From Balneolaceae bacterium (GTDB lineage: Bacteria > Bacteroidota > Rhodothermia > Balneolales > Balneolaceae), in the NCBI GenBank assembly GCA_018401935.1, contig JAGYJQ010000007.1:1-64000 (forward strand): a stretch of 64,000 bases of DNA, in the 5' to 3' direction. Of this stretch, positions 48,258 through 56,865 are shown piece after piece; positions within the stretch are counted from its first letter, which is position 1; each line of letters starts with the position of its first letter. Under the pieces are notes generated by a model. It saw only the letters and a program-made list of their open reading frames with translations. It had not been told where the DNA came from and did no database searches. Both the position numbers and the translations under genes were made by a program.

Positions 48258-49955
48258 ATGGTTTCACAGAATCTATTTAGCCCCTGCAAAAAATATCTAA
48301 GTCTCATATTAGTACTTCTTTTTGGGTTTGGATGTTCAGAGTCTACTAAAAAAACAGTCTATTATAATGCCAATGGGTATACGATCGAATCCGACACCTT
48401 ACGTTCCTTCAGCACCTTAGTAGTGGATGGGGAGAGGGTGTTTGCTGTAGGGGGTGAGGATCTTGCTGAGGAATTTCAAGCAACCCCAAGTGTCACAGCT
48501 ATTGATCTTGAGGGAAAGACCTTGCTTCCTGGAATCATCGATGCACACGGACATGTGATGGGTTTAGGTTTTCAGGAACTTCAAATCAATTTGGCGGGGA
48601 TAACGAGCCTTCAAGGAACTCTCCAGGCGTTGAAAGAATATGCCGAAGCTAACCCAGAGTTAGAGTGGATTATAGGGCGTGGTTGGAACCAGACATTGTG
48701 GGAAGAAAATCGCTTTCCAACAGCCGCCGATTTAGATCAGGTAATTCCAGATAGACCTGTTTGGTTAAGTCGAGTCGATGGGCATGCGGGTTGGGCCAAC
48801 ACAAAGGCCATGCAATTGGCACAAGTTAGTTCTGATACGCCAGATCCTGATGGTGGTAAAATCATCCGCGATACCAGAGGTCGTCCAACAGGAGTATTTA
48901 TTGACGCAGCAGAAGGGTATGTGCAACGAGTGGTTCCCGAATCAACCAGAGAAGAACAAGCTCTAGCACTGGATGCAGCTCTTTCTTTGCTGAGTTCTTA
49001 TGGAGTAACCAGTGTGCACGATGCCGGGGTTGGAGTAGAAACATGGGAGTTGTATAAGCAGTTTGCAGAGCAGGGGAAATTACGAACAAGAATTTACGGG
49101 ATGATCTCAGGGGCAGGTGCAATATTCGATGAATTATCCAATGAGGGGCCTATAAACTCCTTGTACGATGATCGACTAGCGCTGCGCAGTGTGAAACTAT
49201 ACTCGGATGGGGCTTTAGGTAGTAGGGGCGCTGCGTTGATTGAAGACTATCATGACGATCCTGGGAATAAAGGGTTGTTGTTTGTAGGTCAGGAGGAAAT
49301 GAATGCAATGGCTGAAAAAGTGGTAGCAAAGGGATATCAGGCAAATATACATGCAATTGGTGATGCTGCAAACAGACAGGTCATTGATGCACTTGGGTAT
49401 GCTCAGGAGCTACATTCGCGTGAGGATCAACGAAATAGAATCGAACATGCTCAAATAGTAGCCCTAGAAGATATTGGACGATTTAAAGAGTTAGATTTAA
49501 TAGCTAGCATGCAGCCTACTCATGCAACTAGTGATAAGAATATGGCAGAAGACCGAGTAGGTTCGCAACGAATTAAAGGCGCTTACGCCTGGCAGAGTTT
49601 TTTGGCTCAGGGTACTATTGTAGCTTCTGGGTCAGACTTTCCGGTCGAATCAGCCAACCCATTTCTTGGAATATATGCCTCTATCACACGTAAAGATATT
49701 CAAGGGAACCCATTGAATGGTTGGTATCCAGAGGAGGCGATGGATCGGGTTCAAACCTTAAAATCATTTACTTTGGACGCCGCTTATGCTGGATTTCAAG
49801 AAGGTGTTTTGGGTAGTTTAGAAGCAGGTAAATGGGCAGATTTTATTATCATTGATCAAGATATCATGACAGCGCCCGATTCAATGCTTTGGCAAACAAA
49901 AGTGTTACAAACATGGGTGGCAGGAAAAAACGTCTTTGACCGTAGCACAGAGTAA
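48258..49955 (+). CDS. YtcJ-like amidohydrolase lipoprotein
   Basis: 565 residues. A leader ending FGFGC gives a lipoprotein. Amidohydrolase_3 fold: LLPGIIDAHGHVMG metal HxH, SRVDGHAGWANTKAM, HAIGDAANRQ, RIEHAQ and SGSDFPVESANPF. Metal-dependent hydrolase of unknown amide or ester substrate, exported here. Confidence 0.88.
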   Translation: MVSQNLFSPCKKYLSLILVLLFGFGCSESTKKTVYYNANGYTIESDTLRSFSTLVVDGERVFAVGGEDLAEEFQATPSVTAIDLEGKTLLPGIIDAHGHVMGLGFQELQINLAGITSLQGTLQALKEYAEANPELEWIIGRGWNQTLWEENRFPTAADLDQVIPDRPVWLSRVDGHAGWANTKAMQLAQVSSDTPDPDGGKIIRDTRGRPTGVFIDAAEGYVQRVVPESTREEQALALDAALSLLSSYGVTSVHDAGVGVETWELYKQFAEQGKLRTRIYGMISGAGAIFDELSNEGPINSLYDDRLALRSVKLYSDGALGSRGAALIEDYHDDPGNKGLLFVGQEEMNAMAEKVVAKGYQANIHAIGDAANRQVIDALGYAQELHSREDQRNRIEHAQIVALEDIGRFKELDLIASMQPTHATSDKNMAEDRVGSQRIKGAYAWQSFLAQGTIVASGSDFPVESANPFLGIYASITRKDIQGNPLNGWYPEEAMDRVQTLKSFTLDAAYAGFQEGVLGSLEAGKWADFIIIDQDIMTAPDSMLWQTKVLQTWVAGKNVFDRSTE

Positions 49956-50031
49956 GTACATGAATCTGTCAAGTTTACAAATTATTTCAAAGCCTAGTAA
50001 ACGTAAATAGTTTTAAAAGAGTCTTTTTGTT

Positions 50032-50143
50032 AAAAAAAGAGGCAACAAAATAATCATTCCAACGTGTAGTATTATAAAGCTCCACGTCCAACGATATTTA
50101 ACAGTAGATGACCTCTTTTAAATTATTCGGATGTTGGAGCTTT
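50032..50143 (+). promoter_or_regulatory. interlocked complementary segments in the leader upstream of 50219
   Basis: Four segments occur in order A-B-A'-B'. A is AAAAGAGG (50035-50042), A' is CCTCTTTT (50112-50119). B is AAAGCTCCA (50076-50084), B' is TGGAGCTTT (50135-50143) followed by more T. A:A' and B:B' cannot nest, so they form a pseudoknot or two alternative folds; B:B' with its T run could be a terminator. TATCTTTA at 50162-50169 is a candidate -7 box further on. Confidence 0.35.
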
Positions 50144-50218
50144 TTTATTTTAAAACTGCCTTATCTTTAGGGCAAGCACACATTCACATAACATACTATC
50201 ATCTAAAAGAGATTTGTC

Positions 50219-50800
50219 ATGGCAGCAACTCGTTCGACCATGCTAGAGCTTGGTACAAAAGCACCCCCTATCCAACTACCTATTGTCACCGGTGGTGAAT
50301 TCGATTTATACCGTTACACCGCCCATAGCAAGGGTATCGTTGTACTATTCATTTGTAACCATTGTCCCTACGTACACCATATCAATGAAACACTGGTTTC
50401 TGTGGCCAATGCCTACATTAATAAGGGAATTCCCTTTATCGCAATTAGTTCTAATGATGCGACAAAGTACCCAGAGGACTCCCCGGAAAACATGATTGAT
50501 GCCGTTCGTAACTACCGTTATCCCTTTCCGTATCTCTATGATGAAAGCCAAGCGATTGCTAAAGCGTACAGGGCAGCATGTACACCCGATTTTTACTTTT
50601 TCGATAAACAGCTAAGCTTATACTATAGAGGACAGTTCGATGCTAGCCGGCCTGGTAATGGAATAGCGGTGACGGGCAAGGATTTGACAGCGGCGATTGA
50701 TGGGTATTTAAAAGGAGACCAAGCTCCAAAAACCCAAGTGCCAAGCATAGGCTGTTCTATCAAATGGAAAGCAGGAAATGAACCCGAATATTTCCTATAA
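50219..50800 (+). CDS. thioredoxin-fold (AhpC/TSA-like) protein
   Basis: 193 residues. Thioredoxin fold with a CNHC redox pair (FICNHCPYVHH), cis-Pro region ACTPDFYFFD, and a C-terminal PSIGCSIKWK with a third Cys, the standard ending of this family. Likely a cytoplasmic peroxiredoxin-like reductase; substrate unknown. Leads a run with pdxH and trmB (gaps of 6 and 14 bases). Confidence 0.87.
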   Translation: MAATRSTMLELGTKAPPIQLPIVTGGEFDLYRYTAHSKGIVVLFICNHCPYVHHINETLVSVANAYINKGIPFIAISSNDATKYPEDSPENMIDAVRNYRYPFPYLYDESQAIAKAYRAACTPDFYFFDKQLSLYYRGQFDASRPGNGIAVTGKDLTAAIDGYLKGDQAPKTQVPSIGCSIKWKAGNEPEYFL

Positions 50801-50806
50801 TAGAGT

Positions 50807-51445
50807 ATGAATATACAGGACATACGTAAAGATTATACGCAACATGAACTAGATGAAGCGGCACTACTGGAAGACCCCGTTGCGCAATTCAGTAGCTGGT
50901 TTGAGGAGGCTTTAAAGGCAGAAGTCCTAGAGGCAAACGCCTGTGCTTTAGCAACGGTAGATGAACTTGGAAATCCGCATAACCGTATTGTTTTGCTAAA
51001 AGGAGTGTCCAAGAGGGGCTTCCAATTTTTCACTAATTACACTTCCGATAAAGCCAATGAAATAGGGCAAAACTCATCGGTAGCAATGACCTTTTTTTGG
51101 AAAGAATTAGAAAGACAGGTTCGTATAGAGGGGCGCGTTAGTAAGATGAGTGAAGAGGACTCTAAGGCTTATTTTTTGTCTCGACCTCATATGAGTCAGT
51201 TAGGGGCTTGGGTTTCTAATCAAAGTCAAATTATCAGCGGCAGGTCGGTGTTAGAGCAACGACTAGAAGAATTAATGCAGCGTTATCCAGAGGGTACCGA
51301 TGTGCCATACCCTGCTCATTGGGGAGGCTTTGAGTTACGACCCACAAAAGTTGAATTCTGGCAAGGCCGACCAAGTAGACTTCATGATAGGATGTGTTAT
51401 GTTCAAATAGATCAAGGATGGCATAAACAGCGACTAGCTCCATAA
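50807..51445 (+). CDS. pdxH: pyridoxamine 5'-phosphate oxidase
   Basis: 212 residues. FMN enzyme making PLP. Signatures: NRIVLLKGV, FFTNYTSDKANEI, FFWKELERQVRIEG, SQLGAWVSNQSQ and VEFWQGRPSRLHDR. Complete. PLP is used by GcvP, IlvE and the methionine gamma-lyase-like enzyme of this window. Confidence 0.96.
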   Translation: MNIQDIRKDYTQHELDEAALLEDPVAQFSSWFEEALKAEVLEANACALATVDELGNPHNRIVLLKGVSKRGFQFFTNYTSDKANEIGQNSSVAMTFFWKELERQVRIEGRVSKMSEEDSKAYFLSRPHMSQLGAWVSNQSQIISGRSVLEQRLEELMQRYPEGTDVPYPAHWGGFELRPTKVEFWQGRPSRLHDRMCYVQIDQGWHKQRLAP

Positions 51446-51459
51446 AACAAGTAGGTATA

Positions 51460-52125
51460 ATGCCTAAGATCAAGCATAAACGTTTTCAGGAGATTGCTCA
51501 ATTTGATCATGTTATTGAGTGGACCGATTATCCTCATGGACAGGGGTTCAACACTCATATTTGGTTCGAAAAGTTTTTCACTGGCTCGGATACATTTAAT
51601 TTAGAATTGGCCTGTGGGAAGGCGGAGTATACCATTGGTCTGGCCAAAAGATATCCTAAAAGAAATTTTGTAGGAGTGGACATAAAGGGGAATCGTATGT
51701 GGGTGGGTGCTCATCATGCCTTAACTCATCACATGCATAATGTCGCTTTTTTACGAGCCTATATTGGTCATTTAGAACATTATATCCCGCAAGGAAGGGT
51801 AGAGGAAATCTGGATTATCTTTCCAGATCCGCAACTCAAAAAAGACCGCAAGAAGTTAACATCGACCCGTTTTTTAGAGCTTTATAAGAAGCTGCTAATA
51901 CCAGGGGGTACGGTTCATCTAAAAACCGACAGTCCTGAGTTATTCGAGTTTACCCTTGCTCAAATTACTGCTCATAATTTGACCATCGTTAGGCAAATAG
52001 ACGATGTATATGCAGACCCTTCTGCACCTGAAGAGCTGGTTGGTATACAGACATATTATGAAGGACTACATGTTAAGAGAGGAAGAACCATTAGGTATGT
52101 GCAGTTTGGTTTAAATAATAGCTAA
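51460..52125 (+). CDS. trmB: tRNA (guanine-N7-)-methyltransferase TrmB
   Basis: 221 residues. SAM-binding ELACGKAEYTIGLA and FVGVDIKGNRMW; the catalytic loop IIFPDPQLKKDRKKLTSTRFL has the Bacteroidota-like PDPQ form. Methylates G46 of tRNA. Fourteen bases after pdxH. Confidence 0.93.
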   Translation: MPKIKHKRFQEIAQFDHVIEWTDYPHGQGFNTHIWFEKFFTGSDTFNLELACGKAEYTIGLAKRYPKRNFVGVDIKGNRMWVGAHHALTHHMHNVAFLRAYIGHLEHYIPQGRVEEIWIIFPDPQLKKDRKKLTSTRFLELYKKLLIPGGTVHLKTDSPELFEFTLAQITAHNLTIVRQIDDVYADPSAPEELVGIQTYYEGLHVKRGRTIRYVQFGLNNS

Positions 52126-52199
52126 CCGGGTTAGTGTAGTCATAAAAACTTCTTTATAGATATTTAACTTGTCAAATGTCTTGTTTATGTGTATTGTAT

Positions 52200-52217
52200 T
52201 GGTATTAAATACTACCA
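52200..52217. promoter_or_regulatory. inverted repeat abutting the Lrp-family start
   Basis: TGGTA (52200-52204), eight AT-rich bases, TACCA (52213-52217) ends one base before the ATG at 52219. A plausible autoregulatory site for the Lrp-like protein. Confidence 0.35.
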
Positions 52218-52218
52218 T

Positions 52219-52683
52219 ATGATAGATTTAGACGATATAGACAAACAGATCATTGCACTGTTGCAAGAAAATGCTCGACTTAGCAACAGAGAGATTGCCA
52301 AGAGGGTTGGACTTACGGCCACACCCACTATTGAGCGGGTAAAGCGCTTAGAGAGGGAAGGAGTCATAAAAGGGTACACGGCGGTCATAGAGAAAGAAAA
52401 GGTGGGCAAAGGGATGACCGTTTTTGTCAAGGTGACATTAAGTGTTCACCAAATGAGTTTATTGGACGAATTTATTGAAGCGATTCAAGGTATACCAGAG
52501 ATATTATCCTGTTACCATACTACAGGGCAAACTGATTTTTTGTTGCATGTAGTGGCTACAGACATAGCTGACTATGAGCGATTGTTGCGGGATAAGCTAA
52601 CCACATTACCTGATGTACAACGCCTTGAGACCACTATGGTATTGAGAGCAATTAAAGAAGGTGGATACATACCAACCAGTTAA
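52219..52683 (+). CDS. Lrp/AsnC-family transcriptional regulator
   Basis: 154 residues. N-terminal HTH (DKQIIALLQENARLSNREIAKRVGLT then VKRLEREGVIKGYTA) and a C-terminal RAM ligand domain (GQTDFLLHVVATDIADYERLL). Start 52219 gives MIDLDDIDKQ; an upstream TTG at 52189 is less likely. It is 17 bases ahead of the methionine gamma-lyase-like gene, so control of that enzyme by amino acids is the natural inference. Confidence 0.9.
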   Translation: MIDLDDIDKQIIALLQENARLSNREIAKRVGLTATPTIERVKRLEREGVIKGYTAVIEKEKVGKGMTVFVKVTLSVHQMSLLDEFIEAIQGIPEILSCYHTTGQTDFLLHVVATDIADYERLLRDKLTTLPDVQRLETTMVLRAIKEGGYIPTS

Positions 52684-52700
52684 AGCCAGGAGTTCACAAT

Positions 52701-53927
52701 ATGAAATTTAAATCTAGAGCTGTTCACGGTGTTGTTGACGCAGAAAGAATACATAAAGAATCTGAGGGGGCGCATGTACCCCCCATATATCAGACCTCAA
52801 CCTTTTTGTTCAATGATGTAGCGCATGGGGCAAGAGCTTTCTCAACCCCAGATCATGATGGAGCACATATTTACACCCGGATATCCAATCCAAATAATAA
52901 CACCCTAGAACAATCTATTACCGCTTTGGAATGCTATGATTTGGATAGTGATGACTATAGCTCCATGGTTTTTGGCACCGGTATGGCTGCCATAAGCACG
53001 GCCATTATGGCTATGGCTAAGCAGGGGAAGGTACTCGCGCAAGATGCTCTGTATGGTTGTAGTAGTCAATTATTGTTTGAACAAGCACCATACTGGGGTA
53101 TAGAAGCTGATTTTATAGACTTTACCGATCTCGAGGTTTTCCGGAAAAAAGTTCATTCGATGGACCATCTGAAAGTGGTATACATGGAAACAATCACCAA
53201 TCCAACCATGAGAGTAGCTCAAATGGACCGCATTGTTGAGATCGCTCACGAAGTGGGTGCCAAAGTAATTGTAGACAATACTTTTGCTTCTCCTATGTAT
53301 TGCCGGCCACTCAATTTTGGAGCCGATATCGTGATTCATTCATCGACTAAATATATTGGGGGACATGGAACCTCATTAGGTGGGGTATTGACTTGTTCAA
53401 AGGAACTGGCAGCGAACTATCATCTGGGAACCTATAGGAAAAACCTGGGAGGTATCGCTGGACCTATGGACTCATGGTTATTAAACAATGGGTTAAAAAC
53501 GATGGCTCTTCGAGTACAGGCTCAAACAGATAATGCGATGCAAGTGGCTCGGTACCTTGAGTCACATGATTTAGTAAAACGAGTTTGGTATCCTATGTTA
53601 GAGTCTCATCCCGATTACAATGTCGCACAGAATATATTATTGGGTGGAGCTGCCTCGGTAATGAGCTTTGAGCTAAAAGGAGGCTTTGAAGCAGGAAGTA
53701 ATCTTATGAATTCGGTTCAGCTTTGTTCACTTGCAGTGAGTTTAGGCGCGGTGGATACTTTGATCCAACATCCCGCATCCATGACGCACTCAGTGATGGA
53801 TGCTCATTTGCGTCAAAAAGCAGGTATAGAAGATGGTTTAGTCCGCCTTGCAGTGGGTATTGAGGATGTAGATGACATTATAGGTGACTTGAGCCAAGCT
53901 TTGGTGAATAAACCGGTTACTGAATAG
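52701..53927 (+). CDS. Cys/Met-metabolism PLP enzyme, probable methionine gamma-lyase
   Basis: 408 residues, fold-type I. PLP Lys217 in HSSTKYIGGHGTSLGG; YTRISNPNNNTLEQ, FGTGMAAIST and VIVDNTFASP are family motifs. Could be methionine gamma-lyase (methanethiol, ammonia, 2-oxobutyrate) or a cystathionine gamma-lyase/synthase; the pairing with an Lrp regulator favours catabolism. An AGGAG lies ten bases before the ATG. It links to sulfur handling elsewhere in the window only by theme. Confidence 0.85.
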   Translation: MKFKSRAVHGVVDAERIHKESEGAHVPPIYQTSTFLFNDVAHGARAFSTPDHDGAHIYTRISNPNNNTLEQSITALECYDLDSDDYSSMVFGTGMAAISTAIMAMAKQGKVLAQDALYGCSSQLLFEQAPYWGIEADFIDFTDLEVFRKKVHSMDHLKVVYMETITNPTMRVAQMDRIVEIAHEVGAKVIVDNTFASPMYCRPLNFGADIVIHSSTKYIGGHGTSLGGVLTCSKELAANYHLGTYRKNLGGIAGPMDSWLLNNGLKTMALRVQAQTDNAMQVARYLESHDLVKRVWYPMLESHPDYNVAQNILLGGAASVMSFELKGGFEAGSNLMNSVQLCSLAVSLGAVDTLIQHPASMTHSVMDAHLRQKAGIEDGLVRLAVGIEDVDDIIGDLSQALVNKPVTE

Positions 53928-53933
53928 TTCGGG

Positions 53934-54854
53934 TTACCAACTCCCGCCAGCCCCACCACCACCGGAGCCAAATCCACCACCGCCGCTAAAACCACCGAAT
54001 CCACCACCGCCGCCAAAACCGCCACCGCCGCCAAAACCGCCAAATCCACCACTGCTACCACGAGGGCTGTTGAGTAAACTGCTCCACAGTAAGACGTCCA
54101 TCGCACCAATGGTTCGACCGCCGCCACTTCCGCCGCCACGACCCTTGGAAAAAATAAAAAACAGAATCAAAGCAAGCAGAATAAGCAGATCAATGGGAAA
54201 TCCTTCTTCAGAACCGCGGGCATTTTCCACTGCCTCATATTCTCCAGAAGCTAATTGCATAAGCGCACTAGTGGCTCGATCAAGACCTTGGTATACCTGT
54301 CCGCTTTGCAAGGCAGGTATAAGTATGTCCTGCACAACTCTATTGGCCATTACATCCGGAATAGCTCCTTCTAAACCATATCCCACCTCTATTTGTAGTT
54401 CTCTTTCTTGAACAGATATTAGAATAAGAACCCCGTTGTATCGCTCGGCTTCCCACATTCGCCAGGTATTAAATAAGTACGTTGCGGCTTCCTCTCTTGG
54501 GAGGCCCGCAAGATTTTCAAGTACGGCAACGGCAATTACATTGGACGTGGTATCTCTATAGCTGCGAAGTTTTTGTTCAAGAACGGCCTCTTCTTGGTTG
54601 GTGAGTAGATTTCCAAAATCGTTTACCATACCAACGGGCCTTTGTGGAAGCTCATTTGTGGATTGAGCATATAGAAGACCAGCGGAGCTTTGAATAGACG
54701 CGCCTGTATGAGTTTGGAATATCCCCCCTATTGTGGGTAGTGAAACAAGATTTGCCCCAAGTATCCAAACGAGAGCCATCAAACCAATGATAGTGGAGCG
54801 ATTACATCTTCTTTTTACGCGGAAAATGGAGCTTTTCAATGGGTTATTATCCAT
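53934..54854 (-). CDS. TPM-domain membrane protein with Gly-rich tail (YgcG-like)
   Basis: 306 residues: leader helix (about 20-40), TPM domain (about 75-205: VNDFGNLLTNQEEAVLEQKL, GVLILISVQERELQIEVGYGLEG, IPDVMANRVVQDILIPAL), a membrane helix (about 225-245) and a Gly/Phe-rich, Ser-containing tail ending in Trp. The start is the ATG at 54854, eight bases inside the upstream TPM gene (ATGGATAA), showing coupling. YgcG-type proteins accompany LemA; role in the envelope unclear. Confidence 0.88.
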   Translation of the reverse strand: MDNNPLKSSIFRVKRRCNRSTIIGLMALVWILGANLVSLPTIGGIFQTHTGASIQSSAGLLYAQSTNELPQRPVGMVNDFGNLLTNQEEAVLEQKLRSYRDTTSNVIAVAVLENLAGLPREEAATYLFNTWRMWEAERYNGVLILISVQERELQIEVGYGLEGAIPDVMANRVVQDILIPALQSGQVYQGLDRATSALMQLASGEYEAVENARGSEEGFPIDLLILLALILFFIFSKGRGGGSGGGRTIGAMDVLLWSSLLNSPRGSSGGFGGFGGGGGFGGGGGFGGFSGGGGFGSGGGGAGGSW

Positions 54855-55275
54855 AACTGATAGAATCATCAAGTTCATTTTCGTCATCGTGTTGATAGGG
54901 AAAGTGTTGCTGTAACTTACCACCAATGTCCAATAATGCCTTTACGAGTCCATTTTTAATGTTTCCTTCTTTGAAATCTGCTTGCAAGTTCAAAAGAGTA
55001 CTATCCCAAAACTCTTGACCAACCCTTGTATGAATACCTTCGTCCCCCCAAATAGCTAGTAAATGATCCTCCGTGGCCACATACACAATCACACCATTTC
55101 GCAGTTCTGTTTTGTGCATGCCTAACTTTTGGAATAAGCTAGTAGCCCTTTTAATCGGATCTTTTTTAGGGCATTTTTTTTCAATATGCACACGAACTTC
55201 CCCTGAGGTTTTTTTCTCTGCTTGTTGAATGGCCTGAACAACGGCTAATTCATCGTCACTGCTTAAAAAGGGCAT
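54847..55275 (-). CDS. TPM-domain protein
   Basis: 142 residues, a TPM domain nearly alone: SSDDELAVVQAIQQAEKKTSGEVRVHIEKK, RNGVIVYVATEDHLLAIWGDEGIH, FKEGNIKNGLVKAL. No signal seen. Middle gene of the LemA-TPM-YgcG operon. Confidence 0.87.
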   Translation of the reverse strand: MPFLSSDDELAVVQAIQQAEKKTSGEVRVHIEKKCPKKDPIKRATSLFQKLGMHKTELRNGVIVYVATEDHLLAIWGDEGIHTRVGQEFWDSTLLNLQADFKEGNIKNGLVKALLDIGGKLQQHFPYQHDDENELDDSISYG

Positions 55276-55326
55276 AAGGTTTACGATCTATAGGTTTTAC
55301 GGTGTATTCAGTGTAGAGTCTACAGA

Positions 55327-55914
55327 TTATTCAAAATCAACTAGCGGTGGTTGTTCGGCGCCCTCATTTGCTTCAAAATAGGCTTTTCGATCAAACCCAG
55401 TAATGGAGGCAATAAGGCTTCCAGGGAATTTTCGAATGTCTGTGTTATACTGGCGTGCGGTGTCATTGAATCGTTTTCTTTCGGTCGCAATACGGTTTTC
55501 AGTCCCTTCTAGTTGAGCTTGAAGATCTTTAAAGTTAGCGTTTGCTTTGAGTTCGGGGTATCGCTCGACACTTACTAACAGTCTTGAAAGCGCACCACTT
55601 AACTGTTCTTGTGCAGCCTGGAATTGTTGAATTTTGGCAGGATCGTTAAGGTCATCGGCTTGCAGTGTAATAGATGTTGCTCGACTCCGAGCCTCGATAA
55701 CCGATTGTAATGTTTCCTGCTCGAAATCCGCGGCACCTTGCACTGTGTTGACTAAGTTCGGGATTAAATCGGCGCGTCTCTGGTATTGATTTTCAACTTG
55801 TGCCCATGCACTTTCAACCGCTTCTTCGGCCGTTACAAATCCATTGTTAACGCCAATTCCATAAATGACAAGCATGGCGAGTAGGGCAACAATAATGATA
55901 CTTTTTGCTTTCAT
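55327..55914 (-). CDS. lemA: LemA family protein
   Basis: 195 residues: N-terminal membrane helix, then coiled helices with YNXXV-type NQYQRRADLIPNLVNTV, RLLVSVERYPELKAN and RFNDTARQYNTDIRKFPGSLIA, the LemA hallmark. Its gene precedes the two TPM genes (51 bases). Commonly associated with TPM proteins in bacteria; function not settled. Confidence 0.94.
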   Translation of the reverse strand: MKAKSIIIVALLAMLVIYGIGVNNGFVTAEEAVESAWAQVENQYQRRADLIPNLVNTVQGAADFEQETLQSVIEARSRATSITLQADDLNDPAKIQQFQAAQEQLSGALSRLLVSVERYPELKANANFKDLQAQLEGTENRIATERKRFNDTARQYNTDIRKFPGSLIASITGFDRKAYFEANEGAEQPPLVDFE

Positions 55915-56016
55915 AGTTTCAAGTCTTTCTGGTTAAAATATTTGGTTCAGAATCAGGTTATATTATACGAAAATCCAACGTTTAGGATTCATTGAATCTA
56001 GCAGAAAATATAAAGC

Positions 56017-56715
56017 ATGCAAAAGGAACTCATTCGATACATTTATTTTGATTTAGACGATACCCTATTAAATCATAAAAAAGCCGAACAAAACGGGCTA
56101 AGAGATATTTATAATAAGATACCGGCGCTTCAGGTGGTTTCTGCGGAGGAATTACTTAGGGTGTATGCGCAGATTAATCGGGGCTTATGGATTGAATATG
56201 CACAGGGAATCATTGATCGAAGCACATTACACCGTCGAAGGTTCCAAGAAAGTTTTGAGGAGCTGGGAATTGATGGTGAACTCTACGAGTATGCCGGCTC
56301 AATTTATATGGACTATTACCGCACCCATTGGGAATGGATGAAGGGAGCTAAGCAAGCATTTCTAAAACTTCACGAATACTACGAAACGGGTGTAATCACG
56401 AATGGTTTTGCAGAAACACAAAGGATGAAAATACAACAATTTGAATTCGATAAGCTATGCTCAAATATCATCATTTCAGAAGAATTCGGGGTAATGAAGC
56501 CAGATATGGCTATTTTCAATAAAGCGACACAACAAGCTGGATATGCCCCTGAGCAAATTCTCTATGTAGGGGATTCTCTTAGTTCCGATGTAGATGGTGC
56601 GTTGAATGCGGGTTGGAACATGGCTTGGTACAATCCGAAAAATCTCCCATCTGAAGGGAGGGAGCCCCACTTGAATTTTCAGGATTTTCAGGAATTAATC
56701 GACGTCTTAGGGTAG
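56017..56715 (+). CDS. YjjG-like pyrimidine 5'-nucleotidase (HAD)
   Basis: 232 residues. HAD motif I FDLDDTLLNH, motif II VITNGFAETQ, motif III Lys in MKPDMAIF and motif IV VGDSLSSDVDGA; cap domain between about 20 and 95. Matches the YjjG group that hydrolyses noncanonical pyrimidine nucleotides (house-cleaning). Followed by a 30-bp repeat array. Confidence 0.87.
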   Translation: MQKELIRYIYFDLDDTLLNHKKAEQNGLRDIYNKIPALQVVSAEELLRVYAQINRGLWIEYAQGIIDRSTLHRRRFQESFEELGIDGELYEYAGSIYMDYYRTHWEWMKGAKQAFLKLHEYYETGVITNGFAETQRMKIQQFEFDKLCSNIIISEEFGVMKPDMAIFNKATQQAGYAPEQILYVGDSLSSDVDGALNAGWNMAWYNPKNLPSEGREPHLNFQDFQELIDVLG

Positions 56716-56730
56716 AGGTTTTGCACTAGC

Positions 56731-56820
56731 TGGGATACATCAACCCGAGATACATGAACCTGGGATACTTCAACCCGAGATACATGAACCTGGGATACAT
56801 CAACCCGGGATACATGAACC
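56731..56820. repeat. tandem repeat, three 30-bp units
   Basis: Exactly three 30-bp units (56731-56760, 56761-56790, 56791-56820) with two changed bases. Each consists of two 15-bp halves with ATCAAC and ATGAAC respectively (one ATCAAC is TTCAAC). Lies between two converging genes. Confidence 0.92.
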
Positions 56821-56865
56821 CGGAGAAAACAAACCCCCGGTAAAAGTGAACTAAACTCGATGACT

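Noticed and set aside
53813-54139. Ala/Val-rich minus-strand open frame of 108 codons
   Set aside because: It lies inside the Gly-rich tail of the YgcG-like gene in another frame on the same strand; the low-complexity GGN codons open that frame. No family features.
56731-56820. CRISPR-like array
   Set aside because: The units are head-to-tail without unique spacers and no cas genes are near; the same holds for the other four arrays.
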